Assembly: GCF_000012845.1 (NCBI RefSeq)
Contig: NC_009615.1
Span: 2,137,501 to 2,201,500 of the forward strand
Reading direction: 5' to 3'
Length of the DNA stretch: 64,000 nucleotides
Source of the DNA: Parabacteroides distasonis ATCC 8503
Lineage (GTDB): Bacteria; Bacteroidota; Bacteroidia; Bacteroidales; Tannerellaceae
The notes under the pieces were generated by a model. The model searched no databases and was not told the DNA's origin. It worked only from the letters and a program-made list of their open reading frames with translations. A program made the translations under genes and the position numbers. Of the stretch, positions 28,601 through 37,831 are shown piece by piece. Numbering within the stretch: the stretch's first letter is position 1; every line of letters starts with the position of its first letter.

Positions 28601-30166
28601 TCAATTCAGTATATAATTCGAGGCAACCTCATTAAACGCCTTTACCTGAGCAGAGGTCCAAGTCTCGTCCTTTCCCCATTCCGTAGCCAGAATCCCCGCT
28701 ACTTTAGGAGCCATCGCCATCGCCGCCCGTGCGTCTAAGAATAAGATACGCAAACGGCGGGCCAATACATCCTCCAAAGTACGAGGCATCTCATTACGGA
28801 CCAGCCAAGTTACCTCTCCTACCGTATAGGCATAGTCCGGATGCAACTTCTCCGCCATAGCGGGGGAAGAGGCCACTAAGTTACGGATTTCGTCGGCATC
28901 CGTACCATATACGTATAAAGGATCGGAGAAATCCGGATTCTTCCGGCTACCATGGATTTGGTAACGCTCGGTAATACAATCTTTTGTAGGAATATGCATG
29001 TAACGTATCGCTAGGTCTAGGGTATCTTGGGCCATTTTCCGGTAGGTTGTCCATTTGCCTCCGATAATGGTGATCAAGCCGGATTTCTCCCGGATCAATT
29101 TATGGCTACGTGATATCTCTTTTGTCTTTTTACCTTCGCTACGGGGAGCGGCGAGCGGACGAAGCCCCGCAAACACGGATAAGACATCGCTTCGCTTGGG
29201 TGGCCGGGTCAAATAATTAGCGGCCGTATCGAGTATAAATTGGATTTCTTTCTCTAAGGCTACCGGCTCCTTTTCCGGCGATTCCATCAAGGTATCCGTT
29301 GTCCCTACCACGACTTTATCATGCCAAGGTACGGCGAACAACACACGTCCATCCGATGTCTTAGGAATCATAATGGCGCAATCACTTTGCAAGAAAGAGG
29401 AATCCAATACCAAATGGACTCCTTGGCTGGGGCGAACGGTCGGGCGTTTGCCCGGCTCGTCCATTTGCAAGATCTCATCGGCGAAGACACCGCTAGCGTT
29501 GATCACGCAACGGGATCTTACTTGATAAACCGTACCGGTCTCCTCATCTCGAACCGTAACGCCGGATACTTTGCGGTCGCCATCCTTCAGAAGCCCTATG
29601 ACTTTCGCGTAGTTCAAGATACAAGCGCCAGCGTCGATAGAGCTGCGGACCATATTAATCGCAAGGCGGGAATCATCGAACTGGCCGTCGTGATAAAGCA
29701 CCCCGGCGGTCATCCCTTTCGGACGAAGCATCGGAATGGTACGGAGCGCCCGTTTCGGACCGATACAAACCGAACGTCCCAGACCTAATTTTCCGGCCAT
29801 CACATCATACAGGATCAGGCCTATCGTATAAAACGGGCCTTCCCACCAACGATAACAAGGGATTAAGAAGGTTTGATCTTTTACCAAATGGGGAGCGTTC
29901 TGGCGTAGCAGGCCTCGTTCGCGCAAAGCTTCCAGAACCAAGGAGACATCTCCTTGCGCCAAATAACGGACACCGCCATGGACCAACTTCGTGCTACGGC
30001 TGGAAGTTCCTTTCGTAAAGTCCGATTGTTCGAATAAGGCGACTCTATATCCTCTTGTCGAAGCATCCAGAGCGATACCTATGCCGGTAGCTCCTCCTCC
30101 GATCACAAGAAAATCAAAGACTTCAGACGGGTCTTCCAACTGAGAAATCATTTTACTACGGTCCAT
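28601..30166 (-). CDS. glpD: Glycerol-3-phosphate dehydrogenase (FAD, membrane-linked)
   Basis: A 521-residue FAD enzyme oxidising glycerol-3-phosphate to dihydroxyacetone phosphate and reducing quinone. The Rossmann motif is VIGGGATGIGIALDASTRG (about 21-39), followed by STKLVHGGVRYLA. The C-terminal domain (DUF of GlpD type) is complete. It could also be called GlpA, but no GlpB or GlpC lies next to it. It is first in the operon, preceded by an AGGAGGAG ribosome site at 30172-30179, strong for this phylum. Confidence 0.93.
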   Translation of the reverse strand: MDRSKMISQLEDPSEVFDFLVIGGGATGIGIALDASTRGYRVALFEQSDFTKGTSSRSTKLVHGGVRYLAQGDVSLVLEALRERGLLRQNAPHLVKDQTFLIPCYRWWEGPFYTIGLILYDVMAGKLGLGRSVCIGPKRALRTIPMLRPKGMTAGVLYHDGQFDDSRLAINMVRSSIDAGACILNYAKVIGLLKDGDRKVSGVTVRDEETGTVYQVRSRCVINASGVFADEILQMDEPGKRPTVRPSQGVHLVLDSSFLQSDCAIMIPKTSDGRVLFAVPWHDKVVVGTTDTLMESPEKEPVALEKEIQFILDTAANYLTRPPKRSDVLSVFAGLRPLAAPRSEGKKTKEISRSHKLIREKSGLITIIGGKWTTYRKMAQDTLDLAIRYMHIPTKDCITERYQIHGSRKNPDFSDPLYVYGTDADEIRNLVASSPAMAEKLHPDYAYTVGEVTWLVRNEMPRTLEDVLARRLRILFLDARAAMAMAPKVAGILATEWGKDETWTSAQVKAFNEVASNYILN

Positions 30167-30197
30167 ATAGCTCCTCCTTTATTAAGATTAACAGTCA

Positions 30198-30229
30198 CAA
30201 ATCTAACCATTAATTCTTAGTATAACAAA
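30198..30229 (-). promoter_or_regulatory. Promoter of the glp operon
   Basis: On the minus strand TTTG (30226-30229) lies 20 bp upstream of TAGATTTG (30198-30205), which is 32 bp before the glpD ATG. It is one of the best promoter matches in the window. Confidence 0.75.
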
Positions 30230-30296
30230 GGATTTGGGAAAAAGGATCAGTAGCGCTTTCTGTTTTCCATAAAGATAACTGCAGTTTCTATTGGAA

Positions 30297-30354
30297 GAAA
30301 CAAAAGTTTCCTGCTGAAGAAACTTTTGTTTTGCTATAGGGAAACAAAAGTTTT
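30297..30354. repeat. Three alternating copies of a GAAACAAAAGTTT unit
   Basis: Units lie at 30297-30310, 30319-30332 (inverted) and 30341-30354. The middle copy is a perfect complement of the first over 13 bp and of the third over 12 bp, so either neighbour could pair with it. They sit upstream of the glp promoter and downstream of the penicillin-binding protein gene. This could be an operator array or an RNA switch. No factor is known to me. Confidence 0.6.
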
Positions 30355-30396
30355 CCTTACGAGGAATTAAAAAAAACTGTAATAGTCTGATTATTA

Positions 30397-32757
30397 TCAC
30401 TCAAACATCTTATCGATGCCTCCCGTATCCGGTGGGGTCGTGGGGCTATCTTCCTCCCCACCTTCGCTACATGGGTTCGCGTATTTCTCGGGGATCTCGA
30501 AAGTCTCGTCTTCCGAGTAGCCTAACGTTTTATCTTTATAAACCTTTTGCATATAAAGGGCGTAAATCGGTAACGCCATACTCGCTCCCTGCCCTTCCGC
30601 CAAGCGATCGAAATGGATGGAACGATCCTCGCCGCCTACCCAGCAGCCGGAAACCAAGCTAGGCGTAAATCCCATGAACCAACCGTCGGAGTTATTCTGG
30701 GTCGTTCCGGTCTTACCACCCATCTCCGCCTTGATACCGTAGCGGAAACGTACACGTCCTCCGGTACCACCGTCGATTACGCTTTTCAACATATGTAGCA
30801 TCTTATAGGAAGCATCTTCCGTCAGCACCTCACTCATCTGTGGGGTAAAGTTCGCGATTGTATTTCCATATGAATCTTCTATACGGGTCACGAATAAAGG
30901 TTCTACCCGGATGCCCTTGTTGGCAAATACCGTATAGGCTCCGACCATCTCACCCACCGATACATCCGGAGTACCCAGACAGACCGAGATAACCGGATCG
31001 ATATGATTCTTCAAACCGAAAGAATGAAGCAAACGAACAAACGTATAAGGTGAGAGCTGGCTCATCAGATAAGCGGTTACCCAGTTATCCGAGTTCTGTA
31101 ATCCCCACTTGATCGTAACCATCTCGCCGATTCGCTTCGCGCTGGCGTTACGGGGAACCCACAAACGACCGTTCTCGTCCATCAACTGCTGCTGCACATG
31201 TAGCATCTGGTCGCAAGGGCTGATCCCCTCGATCATCGCCAACGAATAAAGGAACGGTTTCATGGTAGAACCGATCTGACGGCGACCGCCATTCACCATA
31301 TCATATTGGAAGTCATTATAGTCAATACCACCTACATATGCCTTGACCTGCCCGGTGCGAGGGTCCATCGACATAAACGCCGTACGCAAGAAACTCTTAT
31401 GATAACGAATCGAATCCAAGGGAGACATGATCGTATCGATCGGACCATCCCAACTAAACACACGCATATCGACAGGCTTCTCAAACTCCTTGCGCATATC
31501 GGCCTCAGCCATTCCACTCTTTTTCATCGCCCGGTAACGATCTGTCTGGTGCATCGCACGCATCAACATCGTGTCTACTTGACCGACACTTACGTCTCTT
31601 GAGAACGGAGCATAGCTACGTCCCTTCTTTTCCCGGAAGAAAGCCGGTTGAAGATCTTTACTCATATGTTCACGGACAGCGTCTTCCGCATATTTCTGCA
31701 TACGGGAATCGATACTCGTATAGATTTTCAAGCCATCCGTATAAAGATTATAGTATTCCCCGTCGGCTTTTTTATTTTTGTTACACCATCCATATAATGG
31801 ATTCGTCGCCCAAGATAATGAGTCCTCACTGAATTTCTGAGATTGCCAAGAGGCGTAATCCTTACGCTCCGGTTTCTTCGCGGTCATTGTCAGACGAAGG
31901 TATTCACGGAAGTAAGGAGCCAAACCGTCTTTATGGTCCATACGGGTAAAATGTACGACCAAGGGTAAAGCCTTCAACGAATCACATTCCGCCTTGGTTA
32001 TGTACCCGGCCTTTTCCATCTGCTCCAAAACCGTATTACGACGGCCGATGGTACGCTTGTTATGGCGAACCGGATTGAAATAAGAAGGGTTCTTGCACAT
32101 GCCTACCAACGTGGCGGCTTCCTCGATCTTCAAGGTTTTAGGGGTCTTTCCAAAATACACACGAGACGCGGATTGGATTCCCACGGCATTGTACAAGAAG
32201 TCAAACTTATTCAGATACATATTTATAATCTCTTCCTTTGTGTAATAACGTTCCAATTGAACCGCGATCACCCATTCGATCGGTTTCTGGAAAAGACGTT
32301 CCATCATATTATCGGCACTCGGCGAGAATAATTGCTTCGCTAATTGCTGGGTAATGGTACTACCGCCACCACCGCTTTTTTGCATCAAGATACCCCGCTT
32401 CACGATAGCACGAAACAAACCCTGCGCATCGATACCGCTATGTTCGGCGAACCGGATATCCTCGGTAGCGATCAAGGCTTTCACCAAATCCGGCGAAAGA
32501 TCCTCATAATTCACGTAAATACGATTGTCTTTGCTATGCGCATAGGCTCCCAACGCCTTTCCGTCCGAGGAGATAACTTGGGAAGCATATTTATCAATCG
32601 GGTTCTCCAATTGTTCCACCGGAGGCATATAACCAATTGAACCATTCGCTATCGCCATAAACACCATTACCACCGCCCCTAATATAGCGAGGTATACTAT
32701 CCAACAAGAAATAAGGATACCTTTTGTAATCTTTGATGCCATCTTTTTATATTTCAC
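30397..32757 (-). CDS. Class A penicillin-binding protein (PBP1A-like)
   Basis: A 786-residue bifunctional peptidoglycan synthase. An N-terminal membrane anchor (about 13-37) precedes the glycosyltransferase domain (GT51), with TEDIRFAEHSG (catalytic Glu 99) and GGGGSTITQQLAKQLFS. The transpeptidase domain has STMK (497-500, nucleophile Ser 497), SDN (556-558) and KTGTT (682-686). All motifs are present and the length is normal. It is a single gene, downstream of which lie the GAAAC repeats and the glp operon. Confidence 0.94.
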   Translation of the reverse strand: MKYKKMASKITKGILISCWIVYLAILGAVVMVFMAIANGSIGYMPPVEQLENPIDKYASQVISSDGKALGAYAHSKDNRIYVNYEDLSPDLVKALIATEDIRFAEHSGIDAQGLFRAIVKRGILMQKSGGGGSTITQQLAKQLFSPSADNMMERLFQKPIEWVIAVQLERYYTKEEIINMYLNKFDFLYNAVGIQSASRVYFGKTPKTLKIEEAATLVGMCKNPSYFNPVRHNKRTIGRRNTVLEQMEKAGYITKAECDSLKALPLVVHFTRMDHKDGLAPYFREYLRLTMTAKKPERKDYASWQSQKFSEDSLSWATNPLYGWCNKNKKADGEYYNLYTDGLKIYTSIDSRMQKYAEDAVREHMSKDLQPAFFREKKGRSYAPFSRDVSVGQVDTMLMRAMHQTDRYRAMKKSGMAEADMRKEFEKPVDMRVFSWDGPIDTIMSPLDSIRYHKSFLRTAFMSMDPRTGQVKAYVGGIDYNDFQYDMVNGGRRQIGSTMKPFLYSLAMIEGISPCDQMLHVQQQLMDENGRLWVPRNASAKRIGEMVTIKWGLQNSDNWVTAYLMSQLSPYTFVRLLHSFGLKNHIDPVISVCLGTPDVSVGEMVGAYTVFANKGIRVEPLFVTRIEDSYGNTIANFTPQMSEVLTEDASYKMLHMLKSVIDGGTGGRVRFRYGIKAEMGGKTGTTQNNSDGWFMGFTPSLVSGCWVGGEDRSIHFDRLAEGQGASMALPIYALYMQKVYKDKTLGYSEDETFEIPEKYANPCSEGGEEDSPTTPPDTGGIDKMFE

Positions 32758-32828
32758 GGTATGGATAAGAGACTCATCTTATCCACAACGACCTATTTAA
32801 GATCACAAAAATAGAGGAAAATACGATC

Positions 32829-33884
32829 TTATGCAAGTTGAGGCACATATTTCGCCAACAAATAACCACCAGCTAGTAACCAAACATATAAAATAGTGGC
32901 CAAAACAAAGGGCTTAGCGCCAGCTTTCTTAAATTTCTCGATACTTGTCTCCGTACCAAGAGCAGTCATGGCCATTGTCAGCATGAATGTATCTACCTGA
33001 TTGATCCCATCTACAACCGCATGAGGAAGCAAGTCGAGCGAATTGAAACCAATCACGGCCAAGAAACCAAACGCAAACCAAGGAATAGTGATCTTACCAC
33101 GAGAAGGGGCAACGCCTCCGCCATTCCTCCCCCCGTTAACCACGGAATTCACGGCGGTTCGAGCCAACATGAAACTCATGACCACTAGCACAGGAGCTAA
33201 CATCATCACACGAATCATTTTCACGATAATAGCCGCATCCGAAATTTCCTTTCCCATAGCGTTACCGGCTCCTACCACATGAGCTACCTCATGCAAGGTC
33301 GCACCCGTATAAAGTCCCATTTGCTCCGGGTCTAAATCAAGAATACCCGCACGATACATCACCGGATAAATAAACATAGAAAGCGTACCGAAAATCACGA
33401 CTGTCGATACGGCAACCGCCGTCTTATGAGCCTCGCACTTCACGACCGGTTCAGCGCCCAATACCGCGGCAGCCCCGCAAATAGCGCTACCCGTGGCAGT
33501 CAGTAAAGCAAGGTCTTTATCCATTTTCATCAATCGTCCCACCCAAACACCGATCAAGATGGTAAGCACCACGATCACCATATCGATCAGGATTGCCGGA
33601 AGGCCGATCGCAATCACGCTCTGGAAGGTCAGCTTAAACCCATATAGTACGATACCCGCACGAAGTACTTGCTTAGTACAAAACAGGATACCCGGAACCC
33701 ACGTCTCCGGCAAATGGTTTCTCAGGCTGTTGGCGTATAACATACCTAAAATAATACCGACAATCAGCGGACTGAATGACATTTGTTTAACAAACTGGAA
33801 CTCCGCGATATAGAATGCGGAACAAGAGAAAAGGGCTATCAGCAAGACACCATGTAATACGTTACCTCGTTTTTCGCTAAACAT
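32829..33884 (-). CDS. YeiH-family putative sulfate exporter
   Basis: A 351-residue membrane protein with about 10 helices, of the UPF0324/YeiH family (LHGVLLIALFSCSAFYIAEF, GSAICGAAAVLGAEPVV, TGATLHEVAHVVGAG). YeiH relatives are thought to export sulfate or sulfonate products, but direct evidence is thin. It lies next to a LysR regulator in the same direction, a pairing common for this family. The substrate is not known. Confidence 0.85.
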   Translation of the reverse strand: MFSEKRGNVLHGVLLIALFSCSAFYIAEFQFVKQMSFSPLIVGIILGMLYANSLRNHLPETWVPGILFCTKQVLRAGIVLYGFKLTFQSVIAIGLPAILIDMVIVVLTILIGVWVGRLMKMDKDLALLTATGSAICGAAAVLGAEPVVKCEAHKTAVAVSTVVIFGTLSMFIYPVMYRAGILDLDPEQMGLYTGATLHEVAHVVGAGNAMGKEISDAAIIVKMIRVMMLAPVLVVMSFMLARTAVNSVVNGGRNGGGVAPSRGKITIPWFAFGFLAVIGFNSLDLLPHAVVDGINQVDTFMLTMAMTALGTETSIEKFKKAGAKPFVLATILYVWLLAGGYLLAKYVPQLA

Positions 33885-33993
33885 AATTATTGATTTATTT
33901 AGTACAACATATCATCATTTGATTTCGTTCGCGAAAGTACATATTTTCATCCGATCCCTTACTTCACAAGTTTTTATAGCGAATAACCTAAAG

Positions 33994-34881
33994 TTATTGC
34001 CAATGTTGACTGGCAAAACGCATGAAACTTTCTTCCATACCGCTGTTCTGTCCCTGCGGCTCCACAAAGGAGAAAGTTCGTTCGGCCTTAAAGCCCTCAA
34101 TATCTATCACTTTCAAACGTCCAGCCATCAGCTCACGTGTCACCGCCCGAATAGAAAGAATTCCCAAAGCATCGGAATTTTCCAAGAATAATTTGATACT
34201 CTCCGTACTACCTAGCTGCAATAATACGTTCAATTGCGACAGTTTGATCTGGTGTTTTGCTAAAGCCCCCTCCAAGACCTCAAGCGTACCGGAGCCGTTT
34301 TCACGAAGTACTACGGGCAAAGCACAAAGTTGTTCCAACGTCAGTTCGTCATAAGCAGCCAACTTAGACCCTACATGAGTGACAACCACTAACTCATCCT
34401 TCATAAAAGGTATATAATGCATCGTATTTTGACGGGTAGTCCCTTCCACCAATCCTAACGTTATTTTTCCATCTCGCAAAGCCAACTCTATATCCCGGCT
34501 ATTCCCATTCAATACAGATACATGTATATCCGGAAACATCTTAATGAATAAAGCAAGCACGGGCGGAAGAACATATTGGGATATTGTCGTACTGGCACCT
34601 AAATGTAAATCCCCCAGAAAATTATTTGTCAACAGATTCATCTCGAAATCCAATTGACGATACGAAGCCAATAAGGAATGGGTATGCGAAAACAACAACT
34701 CGCCCGCACGAGTTAAACGGATCTGGCTACCTGTTCGTTCAAAGAGAGGCGTCTTATATTGAACCTCCAACTCATGGATATGCTTACTAATAGCGGGTTG
34801 ACTAATGAACAACTCCCGGGACGCTTTCGTGAAACTTAGGTTACAAGCTACGCTATGAAATACTTTTAATCGAAAATCCAT
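33994..34881 (-). CDS. LysR-family transcriptional regulator
   Basis: A 295-residue LysR protein: a winged helix-turn-helix (1-60, FHSVACNLSFTKASRELFIS and QPAISKHIHELE) and a type-2 periplasmic-binding-like effector domain. It is upstream of the YeiH-family gene on the same strand and is its likely regulator, as CysL/YeiE-type regulators are for their neighbours. The effector is unknown. It is divergent from the DUF5106 gene. Confidence 0.9.
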   Translation of the reverse strand: MDFRLKVFHSVACNLSFTKASRELFISQPAISKHIHELEVQYKTPLFERTGSQIRLTRAGELLFSHTHSLLASYRQLDFEMNLLTNNFLGDLHLGASTTISQYVLPPVLALFIKMFPDIHVSVLNGNSRDIELALRDGKITLGLVEGTTRQNTMHYIPFMKDELVVVTHVGSKLAAYDELTLEQLCALPVVLRENGSGTLEVLEGALAKHQIKLSQLNVLLQLGSTESIKLFLENSDALGILSIRAVTRELMAGRLKVIDIEGFKAERTFSFVEPQGQNSGMEESFMRFASQHWQ

Positions 34882-34911
34882 GATATTCTATCTTTTGCCG
34901 TTTTAATTTAA

Positions 34912-34919
34912 CAAAGATA
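34912..34919 (-). promoter_or_regulatory. -7 box upstream of the LysR gene
   Basis: TATCTTTG on the minus strand lies 30 bp before the ATG. It faces the divergent -7 box at 34932-34939. Confidence 0.45.
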
Positions 34920-34931
34920 AAAATAATACTA

Positions 34932-34939
34932 TATATTTG
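34932..34939 (+). promoter_or_regulatory. -7 box upstream of the DUF5106 lipoprotein gene
   Basis: TATATTTG lies 29 bp before the ATG at 34969. The two divergent boxes are 12 bp apart, so the promoters must overlap. Confidence 0.45.
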
Positions 34940-34968
34940 TGGATTGAAACATAAATATATGAATAAAT

Positions 34969-35892
34969 ATGAAATATCTATATGTTTTATTGTTGACGTT
35001 GACCGTCAATGCATGCAGTGGTCAACGCAATCAAAAAACGGAAGAATCCAATGTAGCGCCACCCACCTTTGAAATGGTCTCAGTCCCCACCCTAATCACA
35101 GACCCGGTGGAAAGGGCCGAATATTTAGTGAAACATTATTGGGATAAATTCGACTTCAAGGATACGACCTATATCCATGAACCTCAAGTGACCGAGCAGG
35201 CATTATCCAACTATATAGATTTGATGAACTATGTCTCGCCTGCGGCTATGTCTTCTTCCGTAAAAGCGATGATGAAACAAACAGAACAAGACAGTGCCAT
35301 GTTTCAGTACTTTTCCGAGATGATGGAGAAATATCTATACGACCCGAACTCCCCCTTAAGGAATGAGGAAATGTATATAGCGGTATTGGAATATCTTACC
35401 GAATCCTCGTCATTAAGCGATGTGGAAAAGATACGTCCCGCCCATTTGCTAGAGCTCGCATTAAAAAACAGAATCGGGACGCCTGCGACCGATTTCACGT
35501 ACACATTAGCGAACGGACAAACCGGGAAATTATACAATATAAAAGCGGATTATCTATTATTATTTTTCTATAATCCGGACTGTCATGCTTGTCAAGAAAT
35601 AACCAGACAAATGGAATCGTCCTTCTTGATCAATGAATTTTCAAAAAGCAACAAACTAAAGATCTTAGCCGTTTATCCGGACGAGGATCTGGACGCATGG
35701 AAAGAACACGTTTCCGTCATGCCTAAAGATTGGATCAACTCATACGACAAAAGTGTTTCGCTTAAAAACGACGAGATCTACGACTTAAAAGCGATACCCA
35801 CATTATACCTATTGAACAAAGAGAAGAAAGTATTGTTGAAAGATGCTACTTTTCAACAGATCGAAAATTATTTATCACAAACAACTAACTAA
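34969..35892 (+). CDS. Thioredoxin-like lipoprotein (DUF5106 type)
   Basis: A 307-residue lipoprotein with lipobox VNAC (Cys 16). The N-terminal half (40-165) is alpha-helical, of the DUF5106 type. The C-terminal half is a thioredoxin fold with FFYNPDCHACQEI (Cys 205, 208) and a cis-proline loop AIPTLYLLN. It probably acts on disulfides at the envelope; the partner is unknown. It starts a pair with the M48 protease, 8 bp apart. Confidence 0.85.
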   Translation: MKYLYVLLLTLTVNACSGQRNQKTEESNVAPPTFEMVSVPTLITDPVERAEYLVKHYWDKFDFKDTTYIHEPQVTEQALSNYIDLMNYVSPAAMSSSVKAMMKQTEQDSAMFQYFSEMMEKYLYDPNSPLRNEEMYIAVLEYLTESSSLSDVEKIRPAHLLELALKNRIGTPATDFTYTLANGQTGKLYNIKADYLLLFFYNPDCHACQEITRQMESSFLINEFSKSNKLKILAVYPDEDLDAWKEHVSVMPKDWINSYDKSVSLKNDEIYDLKAIPTLYLLNKEKKVLLKDATFQQIENYLSQTTN

Positions 35893-35900
35893 TTTAAAAC

Positions 35901-36698
35901 ATGAAAAAAATCTTATTGTCCTTGGCTTTCTTAGCAGGAGTGAGCCTAACAGTTTCCGCCCAATTCAAGATTGGCGGCAAGACCATTAATACGAAAAAAG
36001 TGATTAATGCCGCGACTGATGTAGCGCATGCCGCTACTCTATCCGACGAGGATGTAGCCAAAATGGCAAAAGAGTACATCCAATGGATGGACACTCATAA
36101 CGAGGTAGCGGGCCCGGATACGGAAATGGGACAACGCTTGGAACGCTTGACCGCCAATGTAAAAAAAGTTTCCGGCCTAGACTTAAACTTTAAAGTATAT
36201 AATGTAGTAGATGTAAACGCTTTCGCCTGTGGAGACGGAAGTGTACGCGTATGTGGCGGATTGATGAAAATCATGGACGATGACGAGGTATTCGCCGTTA
36301 TCGGTCATGAGATCGGGCACGTCGTTCATTCCGACTCTAAAGACGCCATGAAAAACGCTTACTTGACCTCCGCCGCTAAAAACGCCGCCGGAGCCGTAAG
36401 TGGAACCGTATCCAAGCTGACCGACTCTCAACTGGGAGACATGGCACAGGCATTGGCTGGCGCTCAATATTCCCAGAAACAAGAGTATGAGGCGGACGAA
36501 TTCGGTTTCCAGTTTTGTATAGATTACGGGCGAGATCCGTACGGAATGTCTAACTCATTAAATAAATTGTTACAACTGAGTGAGTCGGAAGCTAAATCGT
36601 CCAAGTTTATGCAGATGTTCTCAAGCCATCCCGAGACTCAAAAACGTGCCGATCGGGTAAAAGAGAAGGCCGATGAGTACGTGAAAAGCAAGCAATAA
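35901..36698 (+). CDS. M48-family metalloprotease, exported
   Basis: A 265-residue zinc peptidase with signal peptide MKKILLSLAFLAGVSLTVSA. It has the zinc motif HEIGH (136-140) and the third ligand in QEYEADEFGF. It resembles LoiP/YcaL-type periplasmic proteases involved in envelope quality control. It lies 8 bp after the thioredoxin-like lipoprotein, which suggests shared envelope work. The substrate is unknown. Confidence 0.9.
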   Translation: MKKILLSLAFLAGVSLTVSAQFKIGGKTINTKKVINAATDVAHAATLSDEDVAKMAKEYIQWMDTHNEVAGPDTEMGQRLERLTANVKKVSGLDLNFKVYNVVDVNAFACGDGSVRVCGGLMKIMDDDEVFAVIGHEIGHVVHSDSKDAMKNAYLTSAAKNAAGAVSGTVSKLTDSQLGDMAQALAGAQYSQKQEYEADEFGFQFCIDYGRDPYGMSNSLNKLLQLSESEAKSSKFMQMFSSHPETQKRADRVKEKADEYVKSKQ

Positions 36699-36796
36699 CT
36701 GTTAACGGTCCTTTAGCAGGACGGACTATTATTAAAATAAAGCTAACGTATCAAGGATTTACGCCACGAAATCATGCTGTACAACATAAAATACTA

Positions 36797-36804
36797 TATA
36801 TTTG
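36797..36804 (+). promoter_or_regulatory. -7 box of the short RNA
   Basis: TATATTTG directly precedes the candidate RNA. No clear -33 TTTG lies 20 bp upstream. Confidence 0.5.
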
Positions 36805-36808
36805 CACC

Positions 36809-36881
36809 GTGTTTTTCATGGTATTAGATTTAAGGTTAGCAATGAAGATTGGTTGTCCGTGACGGATGACCATTTTTTTTT
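36809..36881 (+). ncRNA. Short terminated transcript, candidate small RNA
   Basis: After the -7 box at 36797-36804 comes about 45 bases without a reading frame, then GGTTGTCCG (36851-36859) pairing with CGGATGACC (36863-36871) and ATTTTTTTTT. The layout is that of a self-contained RNA of about 70 bases. The body (GTATTAGATTTAAGGTTAGC) looks like a repeated Bacteroidales intergenic family, perhaps the Bacteroidales-1 type, which I cannot confirm. It ends before the promoter of the broken kinase. Confidence 0.55.
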
Positions 36882-36883
36882 GC

Positions 36884-36912
36884 TTTGATAGTCAAAAAAA
36901 CTTCTACCTTTG
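36884..36912 (+). promoter_or_regulatory. Promoter of the broken histidine kinase
   Basis: TTTG (36884-36887), a 17-bp spacer, then TACCTTTG (36905-36912), 24 bp before the ATG at 36937. The spacer is a little short. Confidence 0.5.
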
Positions 36913-36936
36913 CAAAAGATCTATCTATTAAGAATC

Positions 36937-37759
36937 ATGAAACACACACATAAATATTTAATTTTTGCCATATCCATATTTCTTGTCTCTTTGTTAACCC
37001 TAGGTTGCCAAGAAAAAGAAGAAAAGAAAATCGTGCTTATCCATTCTTTTGAGCAAAAGAAAGATACCTACCCGATTTTTAATGAAACACTGAAACGAAC
37101 ATTCGATAAACCGGACTCCATTGAACGCTATTGTCGGATTCTCGAATCTTATGAACACAGACATCGAGCTCAGTAAGGCAGAACGGGAAAACTTTACCGA
37201 GTTAATCAATACGAACAGCGATCTGTTATTGAACCTTATCAATGATATCTTAGATCTTTCCCGTATCGAATCGGGCCGTATGTCATTCTCTTTCCAGCAA
37301 TATTCTCTAAATGAATTAATAAGCACGATTTACCAGACTTTCCAAGTTTTAATGCCGGAGAACGTAGAACTTCGTATGCAAATACCGGAAAAAAGCATAT
37401 CCATTCCCACGGATAAGTTTCGGTTGACACAAGTGATTACCAACTTTCTTAGCAACGCTATTAAATTCACGCAAAAGGGATATATATTGATTGGTTATGA
37501 ATACCGAGAGGAAGAGCGGCATGTACATATTTTCGTAGAAGATACCGGCATTGGTATCCCGAAAGAAAAGCAAGACGCCGTTTTCAATCGTTTCACGAAA
37601 CTGGATGAATTCGCCAAAGGTACCGGCTTGGGACTATCCATTTGCAAAGTGATAGCCGAACGTTTCGATGGGTATATCGCCGTAGAGTCCGAAATAGGAA
37701 AAGGAAGCCGTTTTTCCATTATCCTTCCCCTTAACCCCAAACACACTGAAAGTGATTAA
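36937..37759 (+). pseudogene. Sensor histidine kinase remnant with internal deletion and frameshift
   Basis: The first frame (36937-37176) starts with a lipoprotein-like signal (LLTLGC) and KKIVLIHSFEQKKDTYPIF, the opening of a periplasmic sensor domain. It then runs out of frame. From about 37094 a second frame reads EHSINRTPLNAIVGFSNLM, a HisKA H-box with an extra residue, then the dimerisation helix and a HATPase domain with FVEDTGIGIPKEKQ and KGTGLGLSICK, to 37759. The middle sensor and transmembrane part (several hundred residues) is missing. The simplest view is a deletion that fused the ends out of frame. Expression of the kinase half from TTG at 37121 cannot be excluded. Confidence 0.85.
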
Positions 37760-37793
37760 TCACATTTATTCGCAATAATCCCGAAAATAATAT

Positions 37794-37801
37794 TACTTTT
37801 G
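37794..37801 (+). promoter_or_regulatory. -7 box of the bifunctional nuclease-like gene
   Basis: TACTTTTG overlaps the upstream TTG at 37799, which argues against that codon as the start and for GTG at 37832. Confidence 0.5.
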
Positions 37802-37831
37802 CTTTTGTATACAATTTTAAATTTCAGATCT

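Noticed and set aside
30203..30400. 65-codon minus-strand open frame rich in Phe, Lys and Gln
   Set aside because: It is built from the GAAACAAAAGTTT repeats and covers the glp promoter; it has no ribosome site.
36708..36721. GTCCTTTAGCAGGAC hairpin after the M48 protease gene as a terminator
   Set aside because: The stem is only 5 bp and no T-run follows.
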